A DNA stretch of 64,000 bases from Geomicrobium halophilum (GTDB taxonomy: Bacteria > Bacillota > Bacilli > Bacillales > Marinococcaceae), in NCBI RefSeq assembly GCF_014207655.1, contig NZ_JACHHJ010000006.1, forward strand, positions 1 to 64,000, given 5' to 3'. A program made the translations under genes and the position numbers. Positions 9,228-17,973 of the stretch are shown in pieces. The notes under the pieces were generated by a model, which saw only the letters and a list, made by a program, of their open reading frames with translations, was not told where the DNA came from and did no database searches. Numbering within the stretch: the first letter of the stretch is position 1; each line of letters opens with the position of its first letter.

Positions 9228-9677
9228 ATGAGCTTAACAAATGAACAACTTCTGGCAGCGATACAGGGTCTTCAGTCAGAAATGAATGGCATGAAAATAG
9301 AGCTTCGAGAAGAAATGGCCGGAATGGAATCAAGGTTCAAGGAAGATCTGCAATCGGTAAGAAGCGAAGTCAATGATCGTTTTAATAAGATGGATGACCG
9401 ATTTGAGCGAGTAGACGATCGTTTTAATAAGATGGATGACCGATTTGAGCGAGTAGATGATCACTTTAATAATATGGGCGACCGTTTTGATGATGTAAAT
9501 GATCGCTTAGATAGGGTAGAAAAAAAGCAGGACACAGCAAATAAACAATTGGTAAAAGTTACAGAAGATTTGACGGATATTAAGGGAACCATCGATCATC
9601 ACGAGAGTGATATTAAGTCTCTCTTTAAAAGATCTTTCGACCTTAAAGGAAAGGTCGAAGCAATAAGGGAGCGCTAG
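9228..9677 (+). CDS. Heptad-repeat coiled-coil protein, function unknown
   Basis: A 149-residue protein starting at ATG 9228 with GAAGGGGGA just upstream. It has no signal peptide and no membrane segment. The middle, about residues 45-100, is a run of 7-residue units of the form DRFxxMD/DRFxxVD with hydrophobic residues at a and d positions, so it should form a long parallel coiled coil. The flanks (LAAIQGLQSEMNGMKIELREEMAGM and VTEDLTDIKGTIDHHESDIKSLF) continue the heptad pattern. Proteins with DRFxxM/V repeats are common in Bacillaceae as small hypothetical proteins; I do not know a proven role. It stands alone between a leftward oxidoreductase and a leftward transporter operon, with its own promoter. 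Length may vary between strains because the DNA repeats are nearly perfect. Confidence 0.8.
   Translation: MSLTNEQLLAAIQGLQSEMNGMKIELREEMAGMESRFKEDLQSVRSEVNDRFNKMDDRFERVDDRFNKMDDRFERVDDHFNNMGDRFDDVNDRLDRVEKKQDTANKQLVKVTEDLTDIKGTIDHHESDIKSLFKRSFDLKGKVEAIRER
9375..9500. repeat. Three tandem 42-bp coding repeats
   Basis: Units at 9375-9416 and 9417-9458 differ only in the last base (GTAGAC versus GTAGAT). The unit at 9459-9500 is degenerate, and a partial fourth begins at 9501. Each unit encodes two heptads (DRFNKMD DRFERVD), so gain or loss of a unit keeps the reading frame. Confidence 0.85.
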
Positions 9678-9809
9678 CGGTACTTTTATATGCCCTGTTC
9701 TCATGTAGTGAGGGTTAGCTTATGCTTTTCAGACACCAATCGCAAGCTCTGGTTGAAAAGTGGGAATAGACCCAAAGGCGGCAGGATCCCATTGTAGCTT
9801 TCGGCTGAT

Positions 9810-9848
9810 AAAAAGAACAGCCTGCCGGGGTTATAATCCTCGGCAAGC
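9810..9848 (-). terminator. Rho-independent terminator of the TAXI-TRAP operon
   Basis: Read on the minus strand, GCTTGCCGAGG pairs with CCCCGGCAGGC (one mismatch, one G-T) around ATTATAA, and TGTTCTTTTT follows. It lies just after the stop of the permease gene. Confidence 0.85.
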
Positions 9849-9855
9849 TTCTTGT

Positions 9856-12030
9856 TTACGCCGTGGCCTCTGCCGCTCCGCTCTTACGGTCTATCGCTTT
9901 CTTACGCAACCAATGAATGCTGATGAGTAGCGCAAAGAGCGCGATACCGATGAGATCGGAAATGAAAGGGGGGTAAATGAATACAAGCGCGGCACTGAGG
10001 GCCAGCACAAATTCATACCAGCGGTATTTCACGAACATATAGTTTTGAATGACGGTAACGAACGCCAGTATGCCAACCAGGGCAGTGAATATGGCCCATG
10101 TGATTTCATACCAGGCATACATTCCTTGATTTTCAGGCAATAACAGGATGATCGTATTCATGGCGAACACGAATGGAAGCAATAAGGCCCCGGCGTCATA
10201 CTTAAAGCCTTGAACACCGGTAATGATAGGGTCGGATTTTGCGATCCCGGAGACGGCATAGGCTGGTAAGTTCACCGGCGGTGTATCATCTGCAAGCACA
10301 CCATAGTACAGAACGAATAAGTGTGCGGCCATAATCGGAAGATCCATTTCGATAAGCGCAGGCGCAATCATGGAAGCCAAAATAACATAAGTTGCCGTTG
10401 TCGGCAGCCCCAGCCCGACGATGAGACAGGCGATAAAGGTAAACAAGAGCACAAGAAGCAATTGATCGCCTGCAAATCCTACAATGATGGTAGGAAGGGA
10501 ACCGGATAGTCCTGTTAAGTTAATAATCCCAATGAGAATACCTGCGGTGGCACAGGCGGCAATGACGGTGAGTGCTTTTCGTGACGCCATTTCAAGGCTG
10601 ACCATTAACTCGCGCAACCCGAATTTAATAGGGGCAGAGTCAATCTTGAATTTATTTTGAAAGAGCACGAAGAACACACAAATAAAGGTGCCGATCGCGA
10701 TCATGATGGAGATTTCAATGTGCCAACCGAATAAGTGGTGCATTCCATAAGACAACCCTGCCAATACCCCTGCGATCAGCAATCCTGCTCCGAAGCGTGC
10801 CCTTAGGCGATGGGCGAGAACAGCAACCGTCAAAAGCATAATAATCGAATAAAAGGCAGCATTAAAGATAGTGTTGCCGTCCATGACAAAATACACAAGC
10901 GCGATGATTGGAACAATCAGGTAGCCTTGTTGTAGCAAACTTTTTCGTCCGGAAACGAGCGATTCCCTCGGCAGTCCATGAATGTTGTGTTTTACCGCTT
11001 CAATGTGTACCATCCAGATGATCGCGATATACGTTAAAATCGCAGGAATTAAAGCGGAAATCATAATTTGTGCATAGCTGTAGGGCGTGTATTCAATCAT
11101 CAGAAAGGCGGCAGCCCCCATAACCGGCGGCAGAAATTGCCCGCTCGACGACGAGGCTACTTCGATCCCGCCTGACGTTTGCGGCCGAAAACCTACTTTT
11201 TTCATGAGTGGGATCGTGAATGTTCCGGTGGTGACAGCGTTGGCTACCGAGCTTCCGGAAATGGAACCCATAAATCCGGAACCAACGACGGCTGCTTTTG
11301 CCGGTCCGCCCCGATAATGGCCGACCGCACGGAGGGCCAGATCGATAAACATTTTGCCTGCACCGGTCGCTTCTAAAATCGCCCCGAACAGAATGAAAAT
11401 GAAAACATAATTGGCAGAAACAGATAAGGGTGTTCCCAAGATTCCCGTTGATGTGTACATCATTTCATAAATGAACTGCTCAAAATTTGCACGGCCGTGC
11501 CCAAAAGGTGGAGGTAAAAACTCCCCGAAAAAATAATAAGCGATGAATACAAAAGCTATAATCAATAAGGGTTTGCCCACAACCCGCCGCGCAGCTTCGA
11601 GGAGCAACAAGATCATGATAATCCCGGCGATCATATGGCTTGTCTCCATGTTTCCCTGCAATATCGTTTGGTGGGTTTGGTTAAGCATGACAAACGAACC
11701 CACAATGAGTACGAAGCTCGCGAGTAGCAAGTCATACCAGACGATGGTGGTTTGACCCAGCCCTTTTTTCCTTGGGAATATGAGAAAAATGAGGGTAAGG
11801 CCCGCGAGCAGGTGAATAAATAAATGTTGGTTTGTGGATACGATCAAACCGAAACCGGCCGTATATAAATGATAAAGGGAAAGCGCAACAGAGATGATGA
11901 GAATCAGTATCGCTTTCCAACCAAAGACGCTCCGGTCGCTTCCTTCTACTTCCAGCGCTTGCTCTGGCGTTTCTTGCGGAGCTTCGATGGGTTCTTTATT
12001 TTCTTCGTTCTGCTTTGAAGTATCTGTCAT
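9856..12030 (-). CDS. TRAP transporter fused 4TM/12TM permease (TAXI type)
   Basis: A 724-residue polytopic membrane protein with the small DctQ-like and large DctM-like permease parts fused, the form used with TAXI-type binding proteins. The N-terminal tail is soluble and acidic-polar, the first transmembrane helix begins near residue 40, and hydrophobic segments fill the rest. Conserved DctM-type stretches are visible, including GSGFMGSISGSSVANAVTTGTFTIPLM and GLGLPTTATYVILAS. The ATG at 12030 has AAGGAGG 8 bases upstream; an in-frame GTG lies one codon earlier. That ribosome binding site lies inside the end of the upstream DUF1850 gene, so translation is coupled. The transporter uses a Na+ or H+ gradient for import. 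TAXI substrates are poorly known (glutamate and other organic acids in a few cases), and nothing here fixes one. Confidence 0.92.
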   Translation of the reverse strand: MTDTSKQNEENKEPIEAPQETPEQALEVEGSDRSVFGWKAILILIISVALSLYHLYTAGFGLIVSTNQHLFIHLLAGLTLIFLIFPRKKGLGQTTIVWYDLLLASFVLIVGSFVMLNQTHQTILQGNMETSHMIAGIIMILLLLEAARRVVGKPLLIIAFVFIAYYFFGEFLPPPFGHGRANFEQFIYEMMYTSTGILGTPLSVSANYVFIFILFGAILEATGAGKMFIDLALRAVGHYRGGPAKAAVVGSGFMGSISGSSVANAVTTGTFTIPLMKKVGFRPQTSGGIEVASSSSGQFLPPVMGAAAFLMIEYTPYSYAQIMISALIPAILTYIAIIWMVHIEAVKHNIHGLPRESLVSGRKSLLQQGYLIVPIIALVYFVMDGNTIFNAAFYSIIMLLTVAVLAHRLRARFGAGLLIAGVLAGLSYGMHHLFGWHIEISIMIAIGTFICVFFVLFQNKFKIDSAPIKFGLRELMVSLEMASRKALTVIAACATAGILIGIINLTGLSGSLPTIIVGFAGDQLLLVLLFTFIACLIVGLGLPTTATYVILASMIAPALIEMDLPIMAAHLFVLYYGVLADDTPPVNLPAYAVSGIAKSDPIITGVQGFKYDAGALLLPFVFAMNTIILLLPENQGMYAWYEITWAIFTALVGILAFVTVIQNYMFVKYRWYEFVLALSAALVFIYPPFISDLIGIALFALLISIHWLRKKAIDRKSGAAEATA

Positions 12031-12034
12031 CACG

Positions 12035-12520
12035 CTATCCTCCTTGCACGTGAATCACGACGCGGCGATTATCTTCTTCTATTTCTGATAAATAGACCGT
12101 TTCATTTTTAAATTGAAAGGTGTGTGTATAGAGATTGGATGGGATTAATCGTAACTCTTCAACGACTCTGCCATCATCGGGAATGACGTAAAAGTCATCC
12201 TCTTTACGGATCGAGTCGCTCCCTTCATAGGGGATGCCGGCCCCGAAGGCCTGGGTCCACGTTTCTTTCGGGACGACTTCGAAATTATCGTTGATCTCAA
12301 AAACTTCCCGGATCGGTGTTTTCATAACTGAATGGATATATTCATGAAAAAACGTATCTCCCGGCTCAATCTCTTCTTCGAATAAAACGTCATTGGAGTC
12401 TGTAGCTACAACTTGTAACTTCGGCGCTTGCTCCCAAAAGAGTGCCAATAGCAGAAGGGTGGCAAGGAAGATGAGGGAGACTCTCCATCTCCCTTGAAAA
12501 AATGCTACGATGCTCCTCAT
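12035..12520 (-). CDS. DUF1850 protein of TAXI-TRAP operon
   Basis: A 161-residue protein with one N-terminal transmembrane segment (VSLIFLATLLLLALFWEQAP) and an extracytoplasmic domain containing GDTFFHEYIHSVMKTPIREVFEI, the DUF1850 hallmark. DUF1850 genes are typically found between TAXI binding-protein genes and fused TRAP permease genes, as here. The molecular role is not established; a part in complex assembly or in substrate delivery is only inference. The start ATG at 12520 has AGGTGA upstream, overlapping the end region of the binding-protein gene. Confidence 0.85.
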   Translation of the reverse strand: MRSIVAFFQGRWRVSLIFLATLLLLALFWEQAPKLQVVATDSNDVLFEEEIEPGDTFFHEYIHSVMKTPIREVFEINDNFEVVPKETWTQAFGAGIPYEGSDSIRKEDDFYVIPDDGRVVEELRLIPSNLYTHTFQFKNETVYLSEIEEDNRRVVIHVQGG

Positions 12521-12528
12521 GTTGTCAC

Positions 12529-13461
12529 CTATTGATCTTCAAAGAACTGTTCCGCACCGGGATGCAAATCAATCGGCATTCCTTCCTGAGCGGTCTCGAG
12601 ATCAATATAGCTGCCGGACTCATGGGCAGTCGCGAAGCTATCCGTGTTGTTAAAAATTACTTCCATGACTTCGTAAACGACCTCTTCATCCAACTCGTCA
12701 TGGGCAACAAGCATAGCTTGCACAGCGAGCGTATTCACAGCTTCTTCGTTCCCATACAAACCTTCTTCTAGCTCATGCTCGGTATAGTACGGATATTCGT
12801 CAATCAGATCGTTAGTCACCTCTTCGTCGACGTTAACCATTGTAATATCCTGTTGGGCAGACAACGCTTCAATCGCGCCCGTCGGTGTTCCTGCAACGAT
12901 CAACGCGGCATCGATATTTTCATCTTGCAAGCCATCGGCAGCGTTTTCAAAGTCCTGGTATTCCACCGTAATATCGTCATACGTAATGTCGTGGGCTTCG
13001 AGAATTTGTTGGGAAACCACTTCTGTTCCTGAACCTGCGTCCCCGACAGCAACACTCATGCCTTCCAGATCATCCACGGTTTCAATGCCAGATGCTTCCG
13101 TGGCTACAATTTGGATAACTTCCGGGTAGAGAGTAGCCATGCCGCCGAACCCTTCCAGGGGTTCTTCAAAATCAACTTCCCCGTTGACCGCATAGTAAGC
13201 GGTATCATTTTGCGTTAAAGCAAGGTCTCCCTGGTCACTAGCAATATCGTTTAGGTTTACGACCGAAGCGCTCGTCGCATAATGGGACGCATCGTAATCT
13301 TCCACATTTTCATTAATTAATGTAGCAAGCTGACCGCCTAATGGGTAATACGCACCTTGTTCCCCACCCGTTAAAATTTCCAGCTCTTCTTCAAAATCCC
13401 CACATGCCGACAATATCAACGCGAGCGAACCAATGGTGCATACTCCCAGAAACTTTTTCAT
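12529..13461 (-). CDS. TAXI-family TRAP transporter substrate-binding lipoprotein
   Basis: A 310-residue exported lipoprotein: the signal peptide ends in the lipobox LSAC with Cys20. The mature part has the TAXI pattern: LTGGEQGAYYPLGGQLATLINE, then DLALTQNDTAYYAVNG, then the conserved DLEGMSVAVGDAGSGTEVVSQQILEA. It should capture a small organic acid outside the membrane and hand it to the permease two genes downstream. It is the first gene of the leftward three-gene operon and has GGAGG 10 bases before the start. The mature protein is very acidic, consistent with a salty environment. The ligand is unknown; a diaminopentanoate-dehydrogenase-like enzyme encoded nearby raises the possibility of an amino-acid-derived substrate. 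Confidence 0.9.
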   Translation of the reverse strand: MKKFLGVCTIGSLALILSACGDFEEELEILTGGEQGAYYPLGGQLATLINENVEDYDASHYATSASVVNLNDIASDQGDLALTQNDTAYYAVNGEVDFEEPLEGFGGMATLYPEVIQIVATEASGIETVDDLEGMSVAVGDAGSGTEVVSQQILEAHDITYDDITVEYQDFENAADGLQDENIDAALIVAGTPTGAIEALSAQQDITMVNVDEEVTNDLIDEYPYYTEHELEEGLYGNEEAVNTLAVQAMLVAHDELDEEVVYEVMEVIFNNTDSFATAHESGSYIDLETAQEGMPIDLHPGAEQFFEDQ

Positions 13462-13629
13462 AAATATAAGACCTCCATTTCATCATTTTGACGAGAAGAC
13501 CCCCTGGAAAGTCATAAAAGAGGTCAACTCGCATATTGCGCAGTAAAATAGGTAGGGGTGACGCTTGGAACCGAGGTACTTTCAAGACATCCAACTGCCA
13601 TGTCATTGCCTACATTGGACGAAAAGATC

Positions 13630-14547
13630 TTAGTCTTGGATATAATGTGAAAATAGTTTTTTTGCCATATTGACAACGTCTTGTGTAATAAAAGGAGTAT
13701 AGGGTGATTCTTCCCAAATTAACGAGATTGAGCTCATATAATCTTTTTCCGCGATCGGAACGATTGTCACGAGTTCACCCGTCATGACGCCGGCCATATC
13801 GTCGGGCATCAATGTGACCCCAATTTCGTGGCCGATTAAATTTTCAATGGTCATGAGCTCAGGCCCGACACAGAGTGTATTTGGCACAAAACCGGCTTCC
13901 AGACATGCTCTCTCTAGTAAATAATAAAGAGACGGTGAATTATTCGGGTGATAGTGAATAAAAGATTCATACTTCAGATCTTCGAGATGAATGGCTTCAC
14001 TCCCGGCAAGTCGATGGTTCTTTGATAGAATGGCTCGCAAGGGGTGTTGACTCAATTCCAAAGCCATCATATCCAGATCACGCAATTCATTTGGATCGGT
14101 AGGTGTACGAATAAATGCTATATGACTTTGTTGCTGCTTGACTGCTTGAATGGCTGCTTTTGAAGTTGTCTCTTCTATATATAGTTCGACAGGCCCCAAT
14201 GTAGTACGCATTTTTTTCAGTAATTTCGGGACCCATAAACTTGCCGCTGATGGGACAGATGAGATTCGAACCGTCGTTTGTGGAATTTGTTTGAATTGAA
14301 CAATATCATTGATGATATTCTCGATTTTATTAAAAGACGGTTGTAAATTTTCATAAAGGTAAGCGCCTTCTTCGGTAAGAGACACCTGACGTGTTGTCCT
14401 TTTTAACAGTTTAAAGCCCATTTCTTTTTCCAACGTTGATATTTGTTGGCTTAAACCTGGCTGGCTCACATGCAAGCGCTTGGAAGCCTCACTAAAATTC
14501 AGGGTGTTGGCGACCTCCAGAAAATAGCGAAAGGAGAGTAAATTCAT
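13630..14547 (-). CDS. LysR-family transcriptional regulator
   Basis: A 305-residue LysR regulator. The N-terminal winged helix-turn-helix is clear (RYFLEVANTLNFSEASKRL, HVSQPGLSQQISTLEKEMG), followed by the effector-binding domain from about 90 to 300. Its start lies 3 bases after the stop of the upstream dehydrogenase gene on the same strand, with only a weak ribosome binding site, so it is probably translated from the same mRNA by coupling. It precedes the TAXI-TRAP operon (gap 13462-13629), which makes regulation of the transporter and/or the dehydrogenase likely. The effector is unknown. Confidence 0.88.
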   Translation of the reverse strand: MNLLSFRYFLEVANTLNFSEASKRLHVSQPGLSQQISTLEKEMGFKLLKRTTRQVSLTEEGAYLYENLQPSFNKIENIINDIVQFKQIPQTTVRISSVPSAASLWVPKLLKKMRTTLGPVELYIEETTSKAAIQAVKQQQSHIAFIRTPTDPNELRDLDMMALELSQHPLRAILSKNHRLAGSEAIHLEDLKYESFIHYHPNNSPSLYYLLERACLEAGFVPNTLCVGPELMTIENLIGHEIGVTLMPDDMAGVMTGELVTIVPIAEKDYMSSISLIWEESPYTPFITQDVVNMAKKLFSHYIQD

Positions 14548-14550
14548 CGT

Positions 14551-15591
14551 TTATACCCGCTCTTTATTGCTCGGAAAAGGTCGAACACTGTGGAATGGTA
14601 AACCATTTTCAATCATGGTTAATAATCCGGATTGTTGCTGTGTGATGAGCCGTTTTCCGGTGTTAATGATCATGGAAGCGGTTGCAGTATCCCCGAAAAT
14701 GCCATTTGGGATCAGGAGATGAACCGGGTCCGTACCTTTGATTATCATCTCGTCTTTTTGTTCAATGCCTAAAGCCATCGTTAGCTCCATTTCAATGGTT
14801 CGTCCCTCTGAAGTCGTCGCTTTCGCTTTTTGATATTGTCCGCTTACGTCGCCCTGAGCCAATTGACACCATGATAGTTCGTAATCTTGATCGGCATATG
14901 TTGGTTCTAGCTTCGTTGTAAGCTCATCAATGTGGACGTTTAACCCGGCGGCAACCATTCGAACGGTTTCCTCCAAGCCTACATGGCCAATTTTTCCTTC
15001 CTTTGCGAGTTCTCGAAACGTCTCTTCGCTTTTCGCGATACCGACTTTTTTCTGTAAGGGCACCCGGCGCTCGCCTACATTCACTTGCCGAATCGCTTTG
15101 ACGGATTGAATCTGATCGGTTACGGTTGTCGCCATTAACGGGAGGGTATCCATGACAAATCCGGGATTAATCCCTGTGCCAATTACAGAAAGCCCCTTAC
15201 TTTTCGCATAATCATTGATTTCTTGACTCAGTGATGGGTAGCGGTCCCAAGGGTAGAGCATTTCTTCACAAGTTGTAACGACATGGTATCCTAAATCAAG
15301 CAATTGGCGGATCTGCGGCCAAACAGTCGGGGCACTTGATCCGGTGGCATGGACGGCAATTTTTTGCTGATAAGATTGCGCAATACTAGAAAGCTCGGAA
15401 ACATCTGAAACGATTAACGCATTTGCCGGTGCCTCCGAAAATATGGCTGTAAGAGGCTTACCCACCAAATCCGGGGCAATATCGACACCACCGAGGACGT
15501 TAAACGCATCATCCCTGATGCCTTTCTTTAGAATTTCTTTTCCAATTGGGCCAAGCCCATACGGAACCAGTGCAATTTCTCCATCGGCCAT
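14551..15591 (-). CDS. 2,4-diaminopentanoate dehydrogenase-like NAD(P)-dependent enzyme
   Basis: A 346-residue protein with an N-terminal Rossmann fold (LVPYGLGPIGKEIL) of the dihydrodipicolinate reductase-like type. VVTTCEEMLYPW and GTGINPGFVMDTLPLMA match the amine-dehydrogenase branch whose best-known member is 2,4-diaminopentanoate dehydrogenase of ornithine fermentation. Family members reductively aminate or oxidatively deaminate amino acid derivatives. No other ornithine-pathway genes are in the window, so the exact substrate stays open. It is directly followed by a LysR gene and then by the TAXI-TRAP importer, so importer and enzyme may act on one compound. Start 15591 has only a weak GGA-rich upstream region. 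Confidence 0.68.
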   Translation of the reverse strand: MADGEIALVPYGLGPIGKEILKKGIRDDAFNVLGGVDIAPDLVGKPLTAIFSEAPANALIVSDVSELSSIAQSYQQKIAVHATGSSAPTVWPQIRQLLDLGYHVVTTCEEMLYPWDRYPSLSQEINDYAKSKGLSVIGTGINPGFVMDTLPLMATTVTDQIQSVKAIRQVNVGERRVPLQKKVGIAKSEETFRELAKEGKIGHVGLEETVRMVAAGLNVHIDELTTKLEPTYADQDYELSWCQLAQGDVSGQYQKAKATTSEGRTIEMELTMALGIEQKDEMIIKGTDPVHLLIPNGIFGDTATASMIINTGKRLITQQQSGLLTMIENGLPFHSVRPFPSNKERV

Positions 15592-16048
15592 CCTACGTCC
15601 CCCTATGTTCTTTTGTTATTAATAAGATATCATATATTAGGAAAATTTATAAAATAATTAATCATTATATATTTATAAAAGGTGTGCATGATAAAAAGAA
15701 GTAGATAAGCAGATCATGTTCATGAAGAGAATTGATGGGAGATTTTTGTTTCGTGGCAGGGGAGATAATAAGCCCGATAAAGGGCAAGGGAAGGGCATAT
15801 TCTAAATCGTTGAGGGTTCAACTCAACGGATAAAAAACTTGGGGCGATGCCTACCAACACTGAAAACCCCTAACTGTATGTATCAGCTAGGGGGAACTAC
15901 TTACCAGAGAAGGGATATAGACTTAGATTATTCACCTACCGCTCTATAGACTTATCTAAACAAGATATCTTAAGCGTTCGCTCTGTACTCTTTACAACTA
16001 AAAGTGAAAAAGTGTACCAAAAAGGGAACTTATGGTATCTCCATCTTC
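15592..16048. other. Intergenic region, no gene seen
   Basis: This stretch lies upstream of the leftward dehydrogenase gene and downstream of hpaF. The left end (15600-15680) is very AT-rich and is the likely promoter of the dehydrogenase-LysR unit. A hairpin (CCCCTA at 15867 pairing with TAGGGG ending at 15893) is present. An open but startless frame at about 15876-16065 on the plus strand gives no recognisable protein. Confidence 0.5.
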
Positions 16049-16432
16049 CTACCGAAATCGCCCATGCAAGTTATTTTGCTTAAAGTTCCCACCTACGGGA
16101 AATTCTTCGATATTCAACGATAGGGCGAGGTAGCTGGATTCATAGATGCTCGCGAAATCGTTTTTGAGCACTTCAAACAAAGCGTTGCCCACACCTTCTT
16201 TTTGCTCAGATGTACGCCCAGGTCCGATTTTTAAAGTGGCGTGGACGAAGGCGTCATCCTCTTTACCATCAGCAATGACGTAGTTTTCGAGCTTTATGGC
16301 GCGAACGCGGATGCCGCCTGTGGGGAAAACATCTTCTTTTGCCCGCAGTGTTTCATTTAAATGTCGTAAAACGTCTTGGATCGATATTCGTGCGTCAAGG
16401 TTGTCAGTATATTCAAGAATTAAGTGGGGCAT
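16049..16432 (-). CDS. hpaF: 5-carboxymethyl-2-hydroxymuconate isomerase
   Basis: A 127-residue tautomerase-superfamily enzyme of the homoprotocatechuate meta-cleavage pathway; it isomerises 5-carboxymethyl-2-hydroxymuconate. The ATG at 16432 gives the expected MPHLILEYTDN start, in which Pro2 (Pro1 of the mature protein) is the catalytic base of the family; AGGAGGTC lies upstream. A longer frame opening at 16570 would add 46 residues antisense-like in character that overlap hpaG2. GGIRVRAIKLENYVIADG and FVHATLKIGPGRT are family-typical. It is the last gene of the GntR-hpaG1-hpaG2-hpaF operon and lies 16 bases after hpaG2. Confidence 0.9.
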   Translation of the reverse strand: MPHLILEYTDNLDARISIQDVLRHLNETLRAKEDVFPTGGIRVRAIKLENYVIADGKEDDAFVHATLKIGPGRTSEQKEGVGNALFEVLKNDFASIYESSYLALSLNIEEFPVGGNFKQNNLHGRFR

Positions 16433-16448
16433 TAATGACCTCCTACCC

Positions 16449-17195
16449 TTATTCTGGTTTTGCAATAATCGTATTTTTGAGAGTGCCGAGGCCTTCGACT
16501 TCAGCTTCGACAATATCTCCTGCATTGACCTTGGCAAGCCCTTTCGGAGTACCAGTAAGAATAACGTCATCTGGTTGTAACGTCATAAATGAGCTTAAGT
16601 ATTCGATTAAAAATGGAATAGAAAAGACCATATCTTTTGTCGTACCCTCTTGGGTGGTAACGCCGTTGACTTTTGTTCGCAAGGCGAGATTCATAGGGTC
16701 TTGTATGGCTTCCTTACTTGTGATCCAGGGTCCAATCGGCGTACAGGTATCGCGGTTTTTTACTTTTAGATTTGGACGGTAATAGTTCTCCAAGTAATCG
16801 CGAATGGCGTAGTCATTGGCGATTGTATAGCCTTCAACATAGTCATAAGCCTCGGCTTGTTTAATATGTTTTCCCTGTTTGCCGATGACAACGGCAAGCT
16901 CGCACTCGTAATGCATATGTGTCGCTTCTTCCGGTCGTTTGGTTTCAGCATTATGTCCGATAAACGTGTTCGGCCCTTTTAAGAAAACAAGGGGCTCTTT
17001 GGGGGGCTCAAAAGCAAGTTCACTCGCATGATCGGCGTAGTTTAACCCTAAAACAAATGTCGTTTGCGGTTCGACGGGGGGAAGCCAGGTGACTTCTTCT
17101 TCCTTGTAAGTACGCCCGTCTGATAATTGTACACCGTCTTCTTGTTGTACGACTTCTTGTATACTGCCACCAATTGCAATGCGTCCTTTTCTCAT
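16449..17195 (-). CDS. hpaG2: HpaG C-half-type fumarylacetoacetase-family enzyme (OPET decarboxylase)
   Basis: A 248-residue FAH-superfamily enzyme matching the C-terminal half of E. coli HpaG/HpcE, which decarboxylates 5-oxopent-3-ene-1,2,5-tricarboxylate in the homoprotocatechuate pathway. Metal ligand motifs are visible: HYECELAVVIG (Glu pair) and YTIANDYAIRD (Asp). The substrate loop PNTFIGH and the C-terminal DVILTGTPKGLAKVNAGDIVEAEVEGLGTLKNT are also typical. The ATG at 17195 has GGAGGG 8 bases upstream; a GTG one codon earlier is possible. The gap to hpaG1 is about 13 bases. In enteric bacteria the two HpaG halves are fused; here they are separate genes, as is usual in Gram-positives. 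Confidence 0.87.
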   Translation of the reverse strand: MRKGRIAIGGSIQEVVQQEDGVQLSDGRTYKEEEVTWLPPVEPQTTFVLGLNYADHASELAFEPPKEPLVFLKGPNTFIGHNAETKRPEEATHMHYECELAVVIGKQGKHIKQAEAYDYVEGYTIANDYAIRDYLENYYRPNLKVKNRDTCTPIGPWITSKEAIQDPMNLALRTKVNGVTTQEGTTKDMVFSIPFLIEYLSSFMTLQPDDVILTGTPKGLAKVNAGDIVEAEVEGLGTLKNTIIAKPE

Positions 17196-17208
17196 CACTT
17201 GCTCCCTC

Positions 17209-17973
17209 CTATTCCGGCTGAATCGTGTTTTCCAAGATTCCTACTTTTTCAATTTCAACCTTTACCGTATCACTGCTTTTTACCCTTGGGGTTCCGTGTG
17301 GGACACCAACCATCAAAACATCCCCCTTGCCAAGTGACATGAAAGCAGTTACGTCACTGATGAGGTGGCGAACGGAGCGAACAAGTGATGAAGTATTTGC
17401 TTCATGCACAAGTTGATCATTTACGTACGTTTTTATTTGTAAATGATCAGGATCCGAGATTTCTGATGTATTCAACACCCACGGTCCAATCGGACAGAAA
17501 CGATCCCGTGCTTGTTCTTTAATCGCCGGGCGATGCAGACTTTCGTGCGGAATATGTACATCGTTGACAACGGTATAACCTGCGACGAAATCGAGGGCGT
17601 CCTCAGGGCTTACTTGGGTGGCTGTTTGTTTCAAAACAACTCCGAGAGCCGGACCTGTCTGCAATTCACTAACATCCTCTGGTACATAAACGGGTGCCTG
17701 ATGGGGTGTCCATGTATTTTTTGGTTTGATGTAGAGAACGGGTGCTTCAGGGGGCTTATTATAAGGCTTTTCTTGAAAGGCTGATTCATAAGCTTGCAGC
17801 GTTTCCCGGTAGTTGAGAGCTACACCGTAAATCGTCCCTGTCACCGGAACTTCCCAGTTCATTTCCGTGTCTCTCACTCTTCCATTTTCGTCACAAATGT
17901 CCCAGTTTTTTGTAAATTGGACATCCAGGTTTTTGGTAAGGGATGAACCTTGAATTAATGCTTTAGCATTCAT
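17209..17973 (-). CDS. hpaG1: HpaG N-half-type fumarylacetoacetase-family enzyme (HHDD isomerase)
   Basis: A 254-residue FAH-superfamily protein matching the N-terminal half of HpaG/HpcE, which acts as 2-hydroxyhepta-2,4-diene-1,7-dioate isomerase. GTIYGVALNYRETLQAY, VLYIKPKNTW and FVAGYTVVNDVHIPHES are characteristic. The catalytic-half metal motif ExE is replaced by TGPALGVVL, as in other N-half members. The ATG at 17973 overlaps the stop of the GntR gene by 4 bases (ATGA), and AGGAGG lies inside the end of that gene, so translation is coupled. An upstream GTG at 17985 lacks a properly spaced ribosome binding site. Confidence 0.85.
   Translation of the reverse strand: MNAKALIQGSSLTKNLDVQFTKNWDICDENGRVRDTEMNWEVPVTGTIYGVALNYRETLQAYESAFQEKPYNKPPEAPVLYIKPKNTWTPHQAPVYVPEDVSELQTGPALGVVLKQTATQVSPEDALDFVAGYTVVNDVHIPHESLHRPAIKEQARDRFCPIGPWVLNTSEISDPDHLQIKTYVNDQLVHEANTSSLVRSVRHLISDVTAFMSLGKGDVLMVGVPHGTPRVKSSDTVKVEIEKVGILENTIQPE

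Noticed and set aside
9375-9500. CRISPR or non-coding tandem repeat
   Set aside because: The repeats are in frame inside a coding sequence and encode heptads.
15867-15893. Riboswitch or T-box in the leader of the dehydrogenase gene
   Set aside because: Only one short hairpin is visible; I could not match it to a known aptamer or find an antiterminator/terminator pair.
16339-16782. 147-residue plus-strand frame across hpaF/hpaG2
   Set aside because: Antisense to two well-supported hpa genes and without ribosome binding site.
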